A stretch of 58,348 nucleotides of DNA from Bacteroidota bacterium (GTDB taxonomy: Bacteria; Bacteroidota; Bacteroidia; Sphingobacteriales; Sphingobacteriaceae): NCBI GenBank assembly GCA_013288685.1, contig JABDBM010000017.1, forward strand, positions 1-58,348, read 5' to 3'. Shown piece after piece: positions 43,359 through 51,574 of this stretch. The first letter of the stretch is position 1; the number at the start of each line of letters is the position of its first letter. Under the pieces are notes generated by a model, which worked only from the letters and a program-made list of their open reading frames with translations, was not told the origin of the DNA and made no database searches. The position numbers and the translations under genes were made by a program.

Positions 43359-44228
43359 ATGAAAGCACGCATAAAAAATTACCTGTCGATAACTAAAAAA
43401 GAGTGGAACGGCATGGTCGTGCTTATTGTTTTGATCATATTGGTTGGGGCTACACCTTATATTTATCAAATACTGCGCAAAGATAACACAATAAATATTA
43501 AAGATTTCGACAAGGGGGTTGCCCTGTTGGGCAAAAATGGATATACAGAAGGCGATGGTGACGATAAATCTACATCCGATAAAAAAATAGTGAAGCCGGT
43601 TATGTTTCCATTCAATCCCAACGGACTTACAGCTGATCAATGGCAACAGCTTGGCCTAAGTGCCCATCAGGCTGAAGTGATAAAACATTACGAGGGAAAG
43701 GGCGGCAAGTTTTACACCAAGGAAGATGTAAAGAAAATTTACGCGCTTACAGCGGATGATTATAAGCGATTGGAACCTTATATCAATATCCCCGCAGCTG
43801 AACATGTTTCCAAAAAAGCAGCTGCAGGCGAGATTATTGAATTAAACAGCGCCGATTCGGCAAAGCTTACAGAACTTAAAGGTATTGGAGGCTCATTTGC
43901 TGTCAGAATAGTGAGATACCGCGGGCGTTTGGGCGGATTTATCAGGAAGGAACAATTAAAAGAGGTTTACGGCATCGATTCATCGAAATATGAAGCTATT
44001 AAAAATCAGGTTTCGGTAAACGCAAATAGTATTCATAAAATCAATATCAATACCATTTCGTTCGACCAATTGAGGTTGTTTCCATATTTGGGTTATAAGC
44101 AGGTAAATGCCATTATTCAATATCGTGCCCAACATGGTAATTATACTTCAATTGCCGATATGAAAAATATTGCGATACTGGATGACGGAATTTTACGTAA
44201 AATTGAACCATATTTAAATTTCAAATGA
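43359..44228 (+). CDS. ComEA-like helix-hairpin-helix protein
   Basis: The 289-residue protein has an N-terminal membrane helix (WNGMVVLIVLIILVGATPYI) and several helix-hairpin-helix motifs: LTADQWQQLGLSAHQAEVI, ELNSADSAKLTELKGIGGSF and INTISFDQLRLFPYLGYKQV. It resembles the membrane-anchored ComEA/T2SS-K-related HhH proteins common in Bacteroidota. Exported DNA binding is inferred. Its stop overlaps the apt start (ATGA). Confidence 0.85.
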   Translation: MKARIKNYLSITKKEWNGMVVLIVLIILVGATPYIYQILRKDNTINIKDFDKGVALLGKNGYTEGDGDDKSTSDKKIVKPVMFPFNPNGLTADQWQQLGLSAHQAEVIKHYEGKGGKFYTKEDVKKIYALTADDYKRLEPYINIPAAEHVSKKAAAGEIIELNSADSAKLTELKGIGGSFAVRIVRYRGRLGGFIRKEQLKEVYGIDSSKYEAIKNQVSVNANSIHKININTISFDQLRLFPYLGYKQVNAIIQYRAQHGNYTSIADMKNIAILDDGILRKIEPYLNFK

Positions 44229-44752
44229 TAGCGCAGCAAATCAAGTCGGCCATACGCGATATTCCGGATTTTCCTAAACCGGGGATTATATTTAAAGATA
44301 TTACCCCGATACTAAAAGACCCCGCATTATGCGGACAAATTGTTGATGCCTTTGCCGAACAGCTAAAAGGAATTAAGATAGATGCTGTAGCCGGTATTGA
44401 AAGCCGTGGATTTTTATTTGGCCTTACGCTCGCCAACCGCTTGGGTGTGCCATTTGTACCTGTACGTAAAGCGGGCAAACTACCTTTTACCATCAAACAA
44501 AAAGCGTATAAACTGGAATACGGCACCGCTGTAATCGAATTGCATACCGATGCGTTTGAGCCAGGGCAACACATACTGATACACGATGATTTATTAGCAA
44601 CAGGTGGTACTGCCCTTGCAGCCAGCGAACTTATACAGGAAATGGGCGGCATAGTAGCCGGTTTTTCGTTTGTTGTAGGATTGGGATTTTTGAATGGATT
44701 AGAACGGATTTCTCCTGTTTGCGATAGGGTGGTGGTGCTGGCGGATTATTAA
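44225..44752 (+). CDS. apt: Adenine phosphoribosyltransferase
   Basis: The 175-residue enzyme converts adenine and PRPP to AMP. The PRPP-binding loop is ILIHDDLLATGGTALAA, and the start IRDIPDFPKPGIIFKDITPI and GIESRGFLFG are family hallmarks. It overlaps the ComEA-like gene by 4 bp. The 44756 repeat begins 3 bp after its stop. Confidence 0.96.
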   Translation: MIAQQIKSAIRDIPDFPKPGIIFKDITPILKDPALCGQIVDAFAEQLKGIKIDAVAGIESRGFLFGLTLANRLGVPFVPVRKAGKLPFTIKQKAYKLEYGTAVIELHTDAFEPGQHILIHDDLLATGGTALAASELIQEMGGIVAGFSFVVGLGFLNGLERISPVCDRVVVLADY

Positions 44753-44755
44753 ACC

Positions 44756-44887
44756 GTCTGAACCGTGATTGGTAGGATTTGAGGATTATATATCTGTTCA
44801 ATCGTGGTAATCGTTAAATCCTGTGAACGGCGTGGCCCTCTTGAACGCCATTTAAAAACAATAATGTGTGAAAAATCATGGTTCAGA
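44756..44887. repeat. CTGAACC element, long inverted copy
   Basis: The 132-bp element starts GTCTGAACCGTGATTGGTAG and ends ACAATAATGTGTGAAAAATC then ATGGTTCAGA. It matches the 20797 copy in reverse orientation, including the AACGCC / GGCGT core. It fills the space between two convergent genes, and its last bases provide the stop codon of the GyrI-like gene. Confidence 0.85.
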
Positions 44888-45320
44888 TAATGGACATTAG
44901 TAACTCTGTTTCCAGTTTGCTTTCGTCATTGGTCCAATGCCCGTATATTTCAATATAAGGTAATTCTACTGTGAAGCCCTTTTGTTTTAATTCGGCTCTC
45001 ATACTGTCGCCCATTTGTTTGATTAAATTATAGGGGCCTACATGTTTGTAATAGCCATATTTGGCGAGCGAAATGGTTTTTTGTTCCAACCCGCTGTTTT
45101 GTTTTGATTCATCGTTAAGTTCAACACCGGCAAATACATTGTGGTTTGGTTCATAAATCCAAATGTTTAGTCCTTTATGTTTTAAATCATTAGCCTTTAC
45201 TATCTGCCACATTTTATCCATCAACTTAAAGGCGGTTCCTCCGTAATCTTTATTGACGGCTGTCCCCGAAAATCCGAAAACGTCTGCTCTGAACTCGTTG
45301 TTAATTATTTCTACCTTCAT
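44883..45320 (-). CDS. GyrI-like/effector-binding domain protein
   Basis: The 145-residue protein fits the GyrI-like small-molecule-binding domain (SOUL/Rob-type): an N-terminal strand with FSGTAVNKDYGGTAFKLMD, then VFAGVELND and YGYYKHVGPYNLIKQ, and LPYIEIYGHWTNDESKL at the end. There is no DNA-binding domain. Related proteins sequester drugs or protect gyrase; the ligand here is unknown. The stop codon lies in a repeat. Confidence 0.82.
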   Translation of the reverse strand: MKVEIINNEFRADVFGFSGTAVNKDYGGTAFKLMDKMWQIVKANDLKHKGLNIWIYEPNHNVFAGVELNDESKQNSGLEQKTISLAKYGYYKHVGPYNLIKQMGDSMRAELKQKGFTVELPYIEIYGHWTNDESKLETELLMSII

Positions 45321-45371
45321 TGTAAGTGAATTTTACAGATAAATATAATTATCTTTTTTTGATAAACTTAT

Positions 45372-46304
45372 CTACTGAAACATCAGCGTTGTAATATCAG
45401 TAAAGGCATAATTCTGATTTTGCTTATCAAAGTCAGTAACAATAGGCACCAGGTTTAAACGGGTAAATACATGCAGGTTGGAGTTTACCAGGTCCACACT
45501 TATCCGGTTGCCATCGTGAGTTTTAATGCCATCGTATATGAGTACGGCGCTTGCAGGGTCGGCGGTGGGGTCTTTTATTGATTTATAAATTTTCAGATAA
45601 ACGTTTTGGGGCAATGTTATCCCATCCTGCAATTCGCTGCGCACAGTGTTTAATGCATTATTCAGTTGCTGCAAGGTTTCCTGTGGCTGGTAGTGATAGT
45701 AGTATGTATCTTCTCCGGCTGCGTTGTCATTGGTTATATAACCAAGCATAGGGCCAACTACGCCAACTACCGAAAGAAATTTGTCTGACGGGATAATAAT
45801 AGGATCTACTAAAAAGATATGGACGGTTGTAGTTGCGTTATTAAAAAAACCGGCGTGTACCATATCCAGCAAAAGCGTACAACTGGTAGACGAGGCTGCA
45901 AAGTTTATCTTCTTATAGCCCTCTTTAACCAGCAAATTATATTCATCCATGATGGACGCTTGCCAATCGCGCCATGTTGATTTTTTAAAGGCATCGTAAG
46001 TTGTACCATGCCCGGCAAGCAACACCTGGTCAATATAATAATCATGTCTTCCTGCCGACCATGTCCGGAATTCGTCCCATTCAAACGTTGATGCGCTGTA
46101 ACCATGGCATGCAATAATTACCGGTACTTGCGCCTGCAGAATGTTTGGGTTTGGCTGTGATACCGATATTCGGTAGGCTGCAGGGTCCGTAAGGGAGGGG
46201 TCGGATATTTTGCCACTACCCAGCATATCATCAGCGATAATCGGTGTTTTTTTGCAGCCCGCAGCTAACAACAGTATGGTAACAGCAATTAATATTTTCT
46301 TCAT
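45372..46304 (-). CDS. Lipoprotein alpha/beta hydrolase
   Basis: ATG 46304 gives a lipoprotein signal (KKILIAVTILLLAAGCKKT). The ~310-residue body has alpha/beta-hydrolase features: the oxyanion-region HGYSASTFEWDEF, and NFAASSTSCTLLLDM in the nucleophile position, where Ser is flanked by Ser/Thr rather than the usual Gly. The substrate is unknown and the divergent elbow makes activity uncertain. It overlaps the barrel-protein gene by ATGA. Confidence 0.8.
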   Translation of the reverse strand: MKKILIAVTILLLAAGCKKTPIIADDMLGSGKISDPSLTDPAAYRISVSQPNPNILQAQVPVIIACHGYSASTFEWDEFRTWSAGRHDYYIDQVLLAGHGTTYDAFKKSTWRDWQASIMDEYNLLVKEGYKKINFAASSTSCTLLLDMVHAGFFNNATTTVHIFLVDPIIIPSDKFLSVVGVVGPMLGYITNDNAAGEDTYYYHYQPQETLQQLNNALNTVRSELQDGITLPQNVYLKIYKSIKDPTADPASAVLIYDGIKTHDGNRISVDLVNSNLHVFTRLNLVPIVTDFDKQNQNYAFTDITTLMFQ

Positions 46305-46846
46305 TTTGTATGTTGTAAAATATTCCATGATAAAGTTAGCTGATAAAAAAAGGGATATAAAGTGCCGGGAGTATTATTGTTGCCTTTGCCGCTTATAAAG
46401 TTATATCCTAAGGATGTTGCTATTTTTAATGGCAAATGGGTTTGAAAAGACAGGCCTGCGTCTGCCGAGAACAGGAATGAGCTATGTGGGAGCACATCAA
46501 ACAGTTCTGGATAATCGGACATAAAGTAACCAGCATTTATCCTTGTAAATGGGCGTATGAGGTGGTTGCGCCTAAAATACCAGGCTGTTGAAACCAGGAA
46601 GTTATCCTGCTTAATAGCATTGGAATTAAATGCAGTACCCAGCCGGCTGCTCACATAAGTAAAACCAAAATATAACCTGTCGGGCTTTATGTTTTTATTG
46701 GAATAGCTTAGCGAGAGGCCATTTTCATAATAAAGTCCAATATCTTTTTGCAACCGGGGCCCTATATCCAGCACCGAACTTTGGGCATGGGCGACATAAC
46801 AGGCTACGATTATAAAAATAGCCGAAAAACAAGTACGTTTTAACAT
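46301..46846 (-). CDS. Small outer-membrane beta-barrel-like protein
   Basis: The 181-residue protein has a signal peptide (CFSAIFIIVACYVAHAQ) and alternating hydrophobic/polar strands (LYFGFTYVSSRLG, FLVSTAWYFRRN, FTRINAGYFMSDY). The last residues, FFYQLTLSWNI, resemble a terminal barrel strand. It probably forms an 8-stranded outer-membrane barrel. Coupled to the downstream lipoprotein hydrolase gene by a 4-bp overlap. Confidence 0.75.
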   Translation of the reverse strand: MLKRTCFSAIFIIVACYVAHAQSSVLDIGPRLQKDIGLYYENGLSLSYSNKNIKPDRLYFGFTYVSSRLGTAFNSNAIKQDNFLVSTAWYFRRNHLIRPFTRINAGYFMSDYPELFDVLPHSSFLFSADAGLSFQTHLPLKIATSLGYNFISGKGNNNTPGTLYPFFYQLTLSWNILQHTK

Positions 46847-47111
46847 CAGTTAATAATTTGGGCATAAGGTAATTTAATAATTCGGATAAATTAAAAAAAG
46901 CCTGAATAAGGATTAACTGATCCCTGAATTTTGCAAATACCGTTTTAGATAAATATTTATTTTCATGCATAATCGTGCTATAATAAGCATCCCAAATTCA
47001 CTAAACCTATTATTCATACCATATACCAAAACGTTCATTTTTCTACACCATTTTATATGAAACTATTGCGTAAATTATTGCTTTACTTTGTTATAAATCA
47101 GTTATAAAAAC
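46847..47111. other. Spacer without a recognised gene
   Basis: 265 bp of AT-rich divergent spacer. No repeat family of this window is present, and no convincing exact -7 box was found. Confidence 0.4.
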
Positions 47112-48284
47112 ATGGACTCCCTGCTTACCGATAGCCCAGCCGGCTATGATTTTTCTACCAGTGACAATCAAAAAATGATAGGCCAAATGGCCAAAGATTT
47201 TGCAGAAAAACATATTCGTCCGCATGTGATGGAATGGGATGAGGCGCAGCATTTCCCTATAGAGCTGTTTAAGCAACTGGGCGGGTTGGGCATGATGGGC
47301 GTATTTGTGCCCGAAGAATATGGCGGCTCGGGATTTGGCTATTTTGAATACGTTACCGTGATTGTGGAGATTGCCAAAGTATGCGGTTCTATCGGCTTAT
47401 CGGTAGCCGCGCATAACTCTTTATGTACAGGGCATATCCTCGCCTTTGGCAGCGAAGAGCAAAAGCATCGCTGGCTGCCTAAACTGGCCACCTGCGAATG
47501 GCTGGGCGCCTGGGGATTAACCGAAGCCAATACAGGTTCGGATGCGTTGGGTATGAATACTACCGCTGTGCTGGATGGTGACCATTATATTGTGAACGGT
47601 TCAAAAAACTGGATAACCCACGGTAAATCGGGTGATGTGGCGGTAGTGATGGTACGCACAGGCGAGAAAAACGATTCACACGGTATATCTGCATTGGTTA
47701 TAGAAAAGGGCACGCCCGGTTTTACCCACGGCAAAAAGGAAAATAAACTGGGTATGCGCGCTTCGGAAACTACCGAACTGATATTTGATAATTGCCGCGT
47801 ACCAAAGGCAAACCTGTTGGGTGCCGAGGGCGAGGGTTTTAAACAGGCTATGAAAGTGCTTGATGGCGGGCGTATCTCTATTGCCGCATTATCTTTAGGG
47901 ATAGCCAAAGGCGCATTTACAGCCGCCGTGGCCTACGCCAAGGAGCGCAAACAATTCGGACAGGCCATCAGCAATTTCCAGGGGATATCCTTTAAGCTGG
48001 CCGATATGGCTACCGAAATTGAAGCTGCCGAGTTGCTGATTATGCAGGCCGCCGATTTAAAGAACAGGCATTTGCCGGTAACCAAGCAATCGGCTATGGC
48101 TAAATACTTTGCATCCGAAGTGGCCGTACGTACCGCGACTGAAGCTGTACAGATATTCGGTGGTTACGGCTATACCAAGGATTTCCCGGTTGAGAAATAT
48201 TACCGCGATGCTAAACTATGCACAATAGGAGAGGGGACGAGCGAGATACAGAAGATTGTGATTAGCAGGGAGGTGTTGAGGTAG
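47112..48284 (+). CDS. Acyl-CoA dehydrogenase
   Basis: The 390-residue FAD enzyme shows the family blocks: LGAWGLTEANTGSDALGM, then ITHGKSGDVAVVMV, and near the end IFGGYGYTKDFPVEKYYRDA followed by GEGTSEIQ with the catalytic-region Glu. It removes two hydrogens from acyl-CoA and passes electrons to ETF. Substrate length is unknown; the sequence resembles the short-chain/butyryl group. Monocistronic. Confidence 0.95.
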   Translation: MDSLLTDSPAGYDFSTSDNQKMIGQMAKDFAEKHIRPHVMEWDEAQHFPIELFKQLGGLGMMGVFVPEEYGGSGFGYFEYVTVIVEIAKVCGSIGLSVAAHNSLCTGHILAFGSEEQKHRWLPKLATCEWLGAWGLTEANTGSDALGMNTTAVLDGDHYIVNGSKNWITHGKSGDVAVVMVRTGEKNDSHGISALVIEKGTPGFTHGKKENKLGMRASETTELIFDNCRVPKANLLGAEGEGFKQAMKVLDGGRISIAALSLGIAKGAFTAAVAYAKERKQFGQAISNFQGISFKLADMATEIEAAELLIMQAADLKNRHLPVTKQSAMAKYFASEVAVRTATEAVQIFGGYGYTKDFPVEKYYRDAKLCTIGEGTSEIQKIVISREVLR

Positions 48285-48350
48285 GGGTGTTGGAAAAGTC
48301 GGAATATAGGTGTTATGCCCGTATAGACATGCCACCCTTTTTTTATTTTC
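48285..48350 (+). terminator. Possible terminator after the acyl-CoA dehydrogenase gene
   Basis: GGTGTTATGCCCGTATAGAC then ATGCCACCC followed by TTTTTTT: a weak GGTG/CACC stem with a T tract. Confidence 0.4.
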
Positions 48351-48382
48351 AAATTCCCCTTTAACAATCAATAAATTATCCC

Positions 48383-48390
48383 TACATTTG
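48383..48390 (+). promoter_or_regulatory. -7 box TACATTTG before rpsU
   Basis: An exact TAnnTTTG match 29 bp before the rpsU ATG, which would give a leader of about 25 nt holding the SD. Confidence 0.6.
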
Positions 48391-48400
48391 CCGTCCCTGA

Positions 48401-48408
48401 AAGGAGGT
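48401..48408 (+). promoter_or_regulatory. Strong Shine-Dalgarno of rpsU
   Basis: AAGGAGGT, fully complementary to the 16S 3' end, 11 nt before ATG 48420. Most genes in the window lack any SD. In Flavobacterium, bS21 has been reported to help hide the anti-SD on the ribosome, and rpsU keeps an SD as a feedback device. Confidence 0.85.
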
Positions 48409-48419
48409 ATTTGGGAATT

Positions 48420-48614
48420 ATGATCATTATCAACGTAAAAGACGGCGAATCATTGGATAAAGCATTGAAACGCTTCAAGAAAAAATTTGAAAAGACTGGT
48501 GTTTTAAGAGAACTTCGCAGCCGTCAGGCATTCGAAAAGAAATCTGTTACCCGCCGTCACGTGGTGAAACACGCCATCTACAAGCAAAATATGAACTTAG
48601 AAACCACTGTTTAA
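48420..48614 (+). CDS. rpsU: 30S ribosomal protein S21 (bS21)
   Basis: The start is ATG 48420, decided by the SD. The ~64-residue protein is IIINVKDGESLDKALKRFKK, then KFEKTGVLRELRSRQAFEKK with basic helices and SVTRRHVVKHAIYKQ. It sits near the mRNA exit of the 30S subunit. Followed at once by a perfect hairpin. Confidence 0.96.
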   Translation: MIIINVKDGESLDKALKRFKKKFEKTGVLRELRSRQAFEKKSVTRRHVVKHAIYKQNMNLETTV

Positions 48615-48646
48615 TTATTTAAAAGAAATTTTAAATAATTTTCATT
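48613..48646 (+). terminator. Perfect hairpin after rpsU
   Basis: AATTATTTAAAA, GAAA loop, TTTTAAATAATT: 12 paired bases, then TTCATTTTTC. An A/T-only stem, so its strength is uncertain. Confidence 0.6.
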
Positions 48647-48663
48647 TTTCTAATCATTATATC

Positions 48664-48707
48664 AAAACTATTTGTACTTTTCCTTTTTGGGATGTACAAG
48701 TAGTTTT
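48664..48707 (+). promoter_or_regulatory. Hairpin directly upstream of the xerC start
   Basis: AAAACTATTTGTAC pairs with GTACAAGTAGTTTT around a 16-nt loop and ends 1 bp before ATG 48709. It may be a terminator for rpsU transcripts or a structure that masks xerC initiation. Confidence 0.5.
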
Positions 48708-48708
48708 T

Positions 48709-49623
48709 ATGTTTTCAGAGCGTTTCATCCGGTATATTCAATTCGAAAAAAGGTACTCGCCGCATACAGTTTCGGCCTATCAGTCGGACTTAGACCAGTT
48801 TTTTACATTCCTGAACAACCCCCAAAAAAAGGAACCTGCACCGCCGTTAACTATAACCCAGCCCGACCAAATAACCCATCATCATATCCGTAACTGGATG
48901 GTTGATTTGATGGATCACGGCGTTATTGCCCGCTCCGTTAACCGCAAAATAGCCACCCTGCGCAAATATTTTAAATTCATGTTGCAGGAAGGTGTTATTA
49001 CCATTAACCCGGCCTCGAAAATCAATACTCAAAAAGTTCCTAAAAATTTACCCGTTGTGGTAGAAGACGCCAGGCTTACGCAGATGCTGGACGATGGCGA
49101 TACTTTTGGCCATGACTTTAAAGGCATTCGCGATAAGCTAATCATCGAAATGCTTTTTGGCACCGGCATGCGCCTTTCGGAGCTGTTGGGCGTAAAGGAT
49201 TCTGATATAAATGGGTACGAAGGAACGGTAAAAGTTTTGGGCAAACGCAATAAGGAACGCATTATCCCCATCAATAATGAACTGAAACTTTTAATAGCTG
49301 AATACCAGCAGTTAAAGCGGCAGCAGGACTTTTTTGGCAACAATTCCTTAACATTAATCGTTACAGATAAAGGAGCAAATGCTTACGCGAAGCTAATTTA
49401 TTTAACTGTGCATAAATACCTCTCTACTATATCAACCCAAAATAAAAAGAGCCCGCATGTGTTGCGGCATACTTTTGCTACCAGCCTGCTTAACCGCGGC
49501 GCCGATTTAAACGCAATTAAAGAACTTTTGGGCCACGCAAACCTGAGTGCCACCCAAATTTATACACACAACTCAGTGGAAAGATTAAAGAATATTTATA
49601 AACAAGCCCATCCAAAGGCATAA
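48709..49623 (+). CDS. xerC: Tyrosine recombinase XerC/XerD-type
   Basis: The 304-residue integrase has an N-terminal SAM-like core-binding domain (FIRYIQFEKRYSPHTVSAY) and the catalytic domain with Arg in GTGMRLSELLGV, Lys near VLGKRNKERIIP, the His..Arg box HVLRHTFATSLL, and LGHANLSATQIYTH with the nucleophilic Tyr. It resolves chromosome dimers. The exact C/D assignment rests on location beside rpsU, hpf and tuf, as in other Bacteroidota. Confidence 0.88.
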   Translation: MFSERFIRYIQFEKRYSPHTVSAYQSDLDQFFTFLNNPQKKEPAPPLTITQPDQITHHHIRNWMVDLMDHGVIARSVNRKIATLRKYFKFMLQEGVITINPASKINTQKVPKNLPVVVEDARLTQMLDDGDTFGHDFKGIRDKLIIEMLFGTGMRLSELLGVKDSDINGYEGTVKVLGKRNKERIIPINNELKLLIAEYQQLKRQQDFFGNNSLTLIVTDKGANAYAKLIYLTVHKYLSTISTQNKKSPHVLRHTFATSLLNRGADLNAIKELLGHANLSATQIYTHNSVERLKNIYKQAHPKA

Positions 49624-49625
49624 AC

Positions 49626-49632
49626 AAGGAGG
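49626..49632 (+). promoter_or_regulatory. Shine-Dalgarno of hpf
   Basis: AAGGAGG four bases before ATG 49637, just after the xerC stop. It is one of only two clear SDs seen before genes in the window. Confidence 0.75.
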
Positions 49633-49636
49633 AACC

Positions 49637-49984
49637 ATGAAAATTACAGTGCAATCGATCCGTTTTAATGCAGACAGAAAACTATTGGATTTTATACAGA
49701 AGAAGGCGGATAAGCTTGATACCTTTTATGACCATATTATTAGTGGCGAAGTATATTTGAAACTGGAAAATGTGGAGGACGAAGCCAACAAGATAACGGA
49801 AATTAAGATAATGCTGCCGGGCAACCAGCTATTTGCAAAAGAGCAATGTAAAACGTTTGAAGAAGCCACTGACCTGGCATTGGAAAGCCTTAGAAAACAA
49901 ATTGAAAAACATAAGCAGAAGAAAACCATAGCCGCCGAAACCGCCAAAAAGGCCGTTTTAATGGCAACCGAAGAAGAATTTTAA
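49637..49984 (+). CDS. hpf: Ribosome hibernation promoting factor / RaiA-like
   Basis: The 115-residue protein starts KITVQSIRFNADRKLLDFIQ and has the short-HPF fold pattern (ending ATDLALESLRKQIEKHKQKK). It is the short form, without the C-terminal dimerisation domain of long HPF. It binds idle 30S subunits. In one transcript with xerC by spacing (13 bp), ending at the 50010 terminator. Confidence 0.92.
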   Translation: MKITVQSIRFNADRKLLDFIQKKADKLDTFYDHIISGEVYLKLENVEDEANKITEIKIMLPGNQLFAKEQCKTFEEATDLALESLRKQIEKHKQKKTIAAETAKKAVLMATEEEF

Positions 49985-50009
49985 TAACGTATTCACATAT
50001 ATAACAGGA

Positions 50010-50039
50010 AACGGCGGGTTTTAATCCGCCGTTTTTTTT
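50010..50039 (+). terminator. Strong Rho-independent terminator after hpf
   Basis: ACGGCGGG, short TTTTAA loop, TCCGCCGT, then TTTTTTTG. Confidence 0.9.
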
Positions 50040-50171
50040 GTGGGTTAACTTACAATCTTCGAGAGACCCTCCGAAGACAGGCCGGGAGGACAAAAAATTG
50101 TATAATTAGAACCAATTCATATCTTTACCCGGTCGTCGGACAGATCTTTTATTTACTTAAACCTCATCATC

Positions 50172-50507
50172 ATGGGACTTTTAGAACCACAACACATTAT
50201 TTTAATCCTTATTTTCTTACTTTCAATTGTTATCTGTCCGGTGTGGGGGTATAAAGCGGGTTCAAAACGAACAATCGGTTCGACAGGCGGGTTGCTGCTG
50301 AGCCTGTTTTTGGGTGTATTTGGAATAATTATAGTGTACTTAACTAAAAGAATTGATGAACAGCAGTTTTATAATTTAAACAATCAATTTAATAACCAAT
50401 CGGGAGCAGATGAATTAAAGAAATATAAGCAGTTGTTAGATGACGGTGCAATAACCGAAGCCGAATATCGTACCCAAAAGGCGAAAATTTTTAATGGGCG
50501 GTTTTAG
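50172..50507 (+). CDS. Small membrane protein with SHOCT domain
   Basis: The 111-residue protein has two hydrophobic helices (ILIFLLSIVICPVWGYKAG and STGGLLLSLFLGVFGIIIV) and a C-terminal SHOCT-type short helix pair (LKKYKQLLDDGAITEAEYRT). Such domains often mediate oligomerisation. Function unknown. Confidence 0.8.
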   Translation: MGLLEPQHIILILIFLLSIVICPVWGYKAGSKRTIGSTGGLLLSLFLGVFGIIIVYLTKRIDEQQFYNLNNQFNNQSGADELKKYKQLLDDGAITEAEYRTQKAKIFNGRF

Positions 50508-50732
50508 ATTGTTTATGCGAAAGGCTGTAATAGCCGGATTTTTTGTTAATTTTGACTAACGCAACTCAACACTTACGCCGGTTTCGGCAAAAACACACAC
50601 CAATTTACCAAATTCATCATCAAAGAAATCAAATTTCGACCCCGCCCGCTAAGGGAATTCGGGTATCGTACACCCCTCAAATAAATTAAATTCGCTGGTT
50701 TATAACCCCTTAAAAAATTTTTAAAATTAAAT
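50508..50732. other. Spacer before the tRNA-tuf cluster, no gene
   Basis: 225 bp without a reading frame I would support and without a member of the repeat families. Confidence 0.5.
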
Positions 50733-50762
50733 TTTGTTCAGCATTAAATTTGTGTAGATTTG
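50733..50762 (+). promoter_or_regulatory. Promoter of the tRNA-tuf cluster
   Basis: TTTG (50733-50736) and TAGATTTG (50755-50762) are separated by 18 bp, a close match to the Bacteroidota -33/-7 consensus. They lie 138 bp before tRNA-Thr. Confidence 0.75.
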
Positions 50763-50900
50763 CAATCCCTTTCAGAGAGGTCATAAGCACAACACTTTGA
50801 AGCGGAATAGTTCTTTAAAATAAATGAAAAGCCTTATTAATTAACCGGCTTAATTATGAAGATCAGCAATGATTGGAATACAAAAAGGTTGATAATATAA

Positions 50901-50973
50901 GCCTCCTTAGCTCAGCTGGTAGAGCGACTGACTTGTAATCAGTAGGTCATTGGTTCGATCCCGATAGGAGGCT
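50901..50973 (+). tRNA. tRNA-Thr (anticodon TGT)
   Basis: Cloverleaf: acceptor GCCTCCT/AGGAGGC, D arm TAGCTCAGCTGGTAGAGC, anticodon stem-loop CTGACTTGTAATCAG with TGT, T arm with GGTTCGATCCC. First of four tRNAs before tuf. CCA is not encoded. Confidence 0.97.
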
Positions 50974-51052
50974 CTGTTAATTTTAGCTTGATGACGGAGT
51001 GATACAATGCTCCAGTTGTAAAACAAAAGTCGGAGAGCTAAGATCAACAATT

Positions 51053-51133
51053 GGGGGGATACCAGAGCGGTCAAATGGGACGGACTGTAAATCCGTTGCT
51101 TCGGCTACGAAGGTTCGAATCCTTCTCCCCCCA
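51053..51133 (+). tRNA. tRNA-Tyr (anticodon GTA)
   Basis: Acceptor GGGGGGA/TCCCCCC, anticodon loop ACTGTAAATCC with GTA, long variable arm (TGCTTCGGCTACG), T loop GGTTCGAATCC. Confidence 0.97.
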
Positions 51134-51140
51134 CTTTTTT

Positions 51141-51198
51141 GAGTTGGCAGTTTATAGTTAGCAGTTTGCTTTAGCTTTCTGGAAACGATAAACTGCTA
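51141..51198. repeat. GTTAGCAGTTT inverted repeat between tRNAs
   Basis: AGTTTATAGTTAGCAGTTTG and AAACTGCTAAC pair; a similar low-complexity GGCAGT/AACTG block (51365-51424) lies before the second tRNA-Thr and another near 6276-6311. Confidence 0.6.
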
Positions 51199-51277
51199 AC
51201 TTGATTACAAGGTTTTCGGAAACGCAAAATCAGCCAGGCACAAACCAGCTGAAAATTGTCAACCGCAAATTGAATAA

Positions 51278-51350
51278 GCGGAAGTAGCTCAGTTGGTAGA
51301 GCGATAGCCTTCCAAGCTATAGGTCGCGAGTTCGAACCTCGTCTTCCGCT
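51278..51350 (+). tRNA. tRNA-Gly (anticodon TCC)
   Basis: Acceptor GCGGAAG/CTTCCGC, D arm TAGCTCAGTTGGTAGAGC, anticodon loop CCTTCCAAG with TCC, T arm GAGTTCGAACCTC. Confidence 0.97.
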
Positions 51351-51430
51351 CTGTTGAAGAGTTGGCAGTGGGCGGTAAGCAGTGAGCAGTAAATGCAAAC
51401 TGGCAACTGATAACTGTAAACTGAACAAAA

Positions 51431-51502
<72 letters not shown>

Positions 51503-51574
51503 CAACGTATTTAATACGTATTTTGAATAAGAAGTTTTTAAATAAAAATTAACCTACAATAATTAAATATAATC

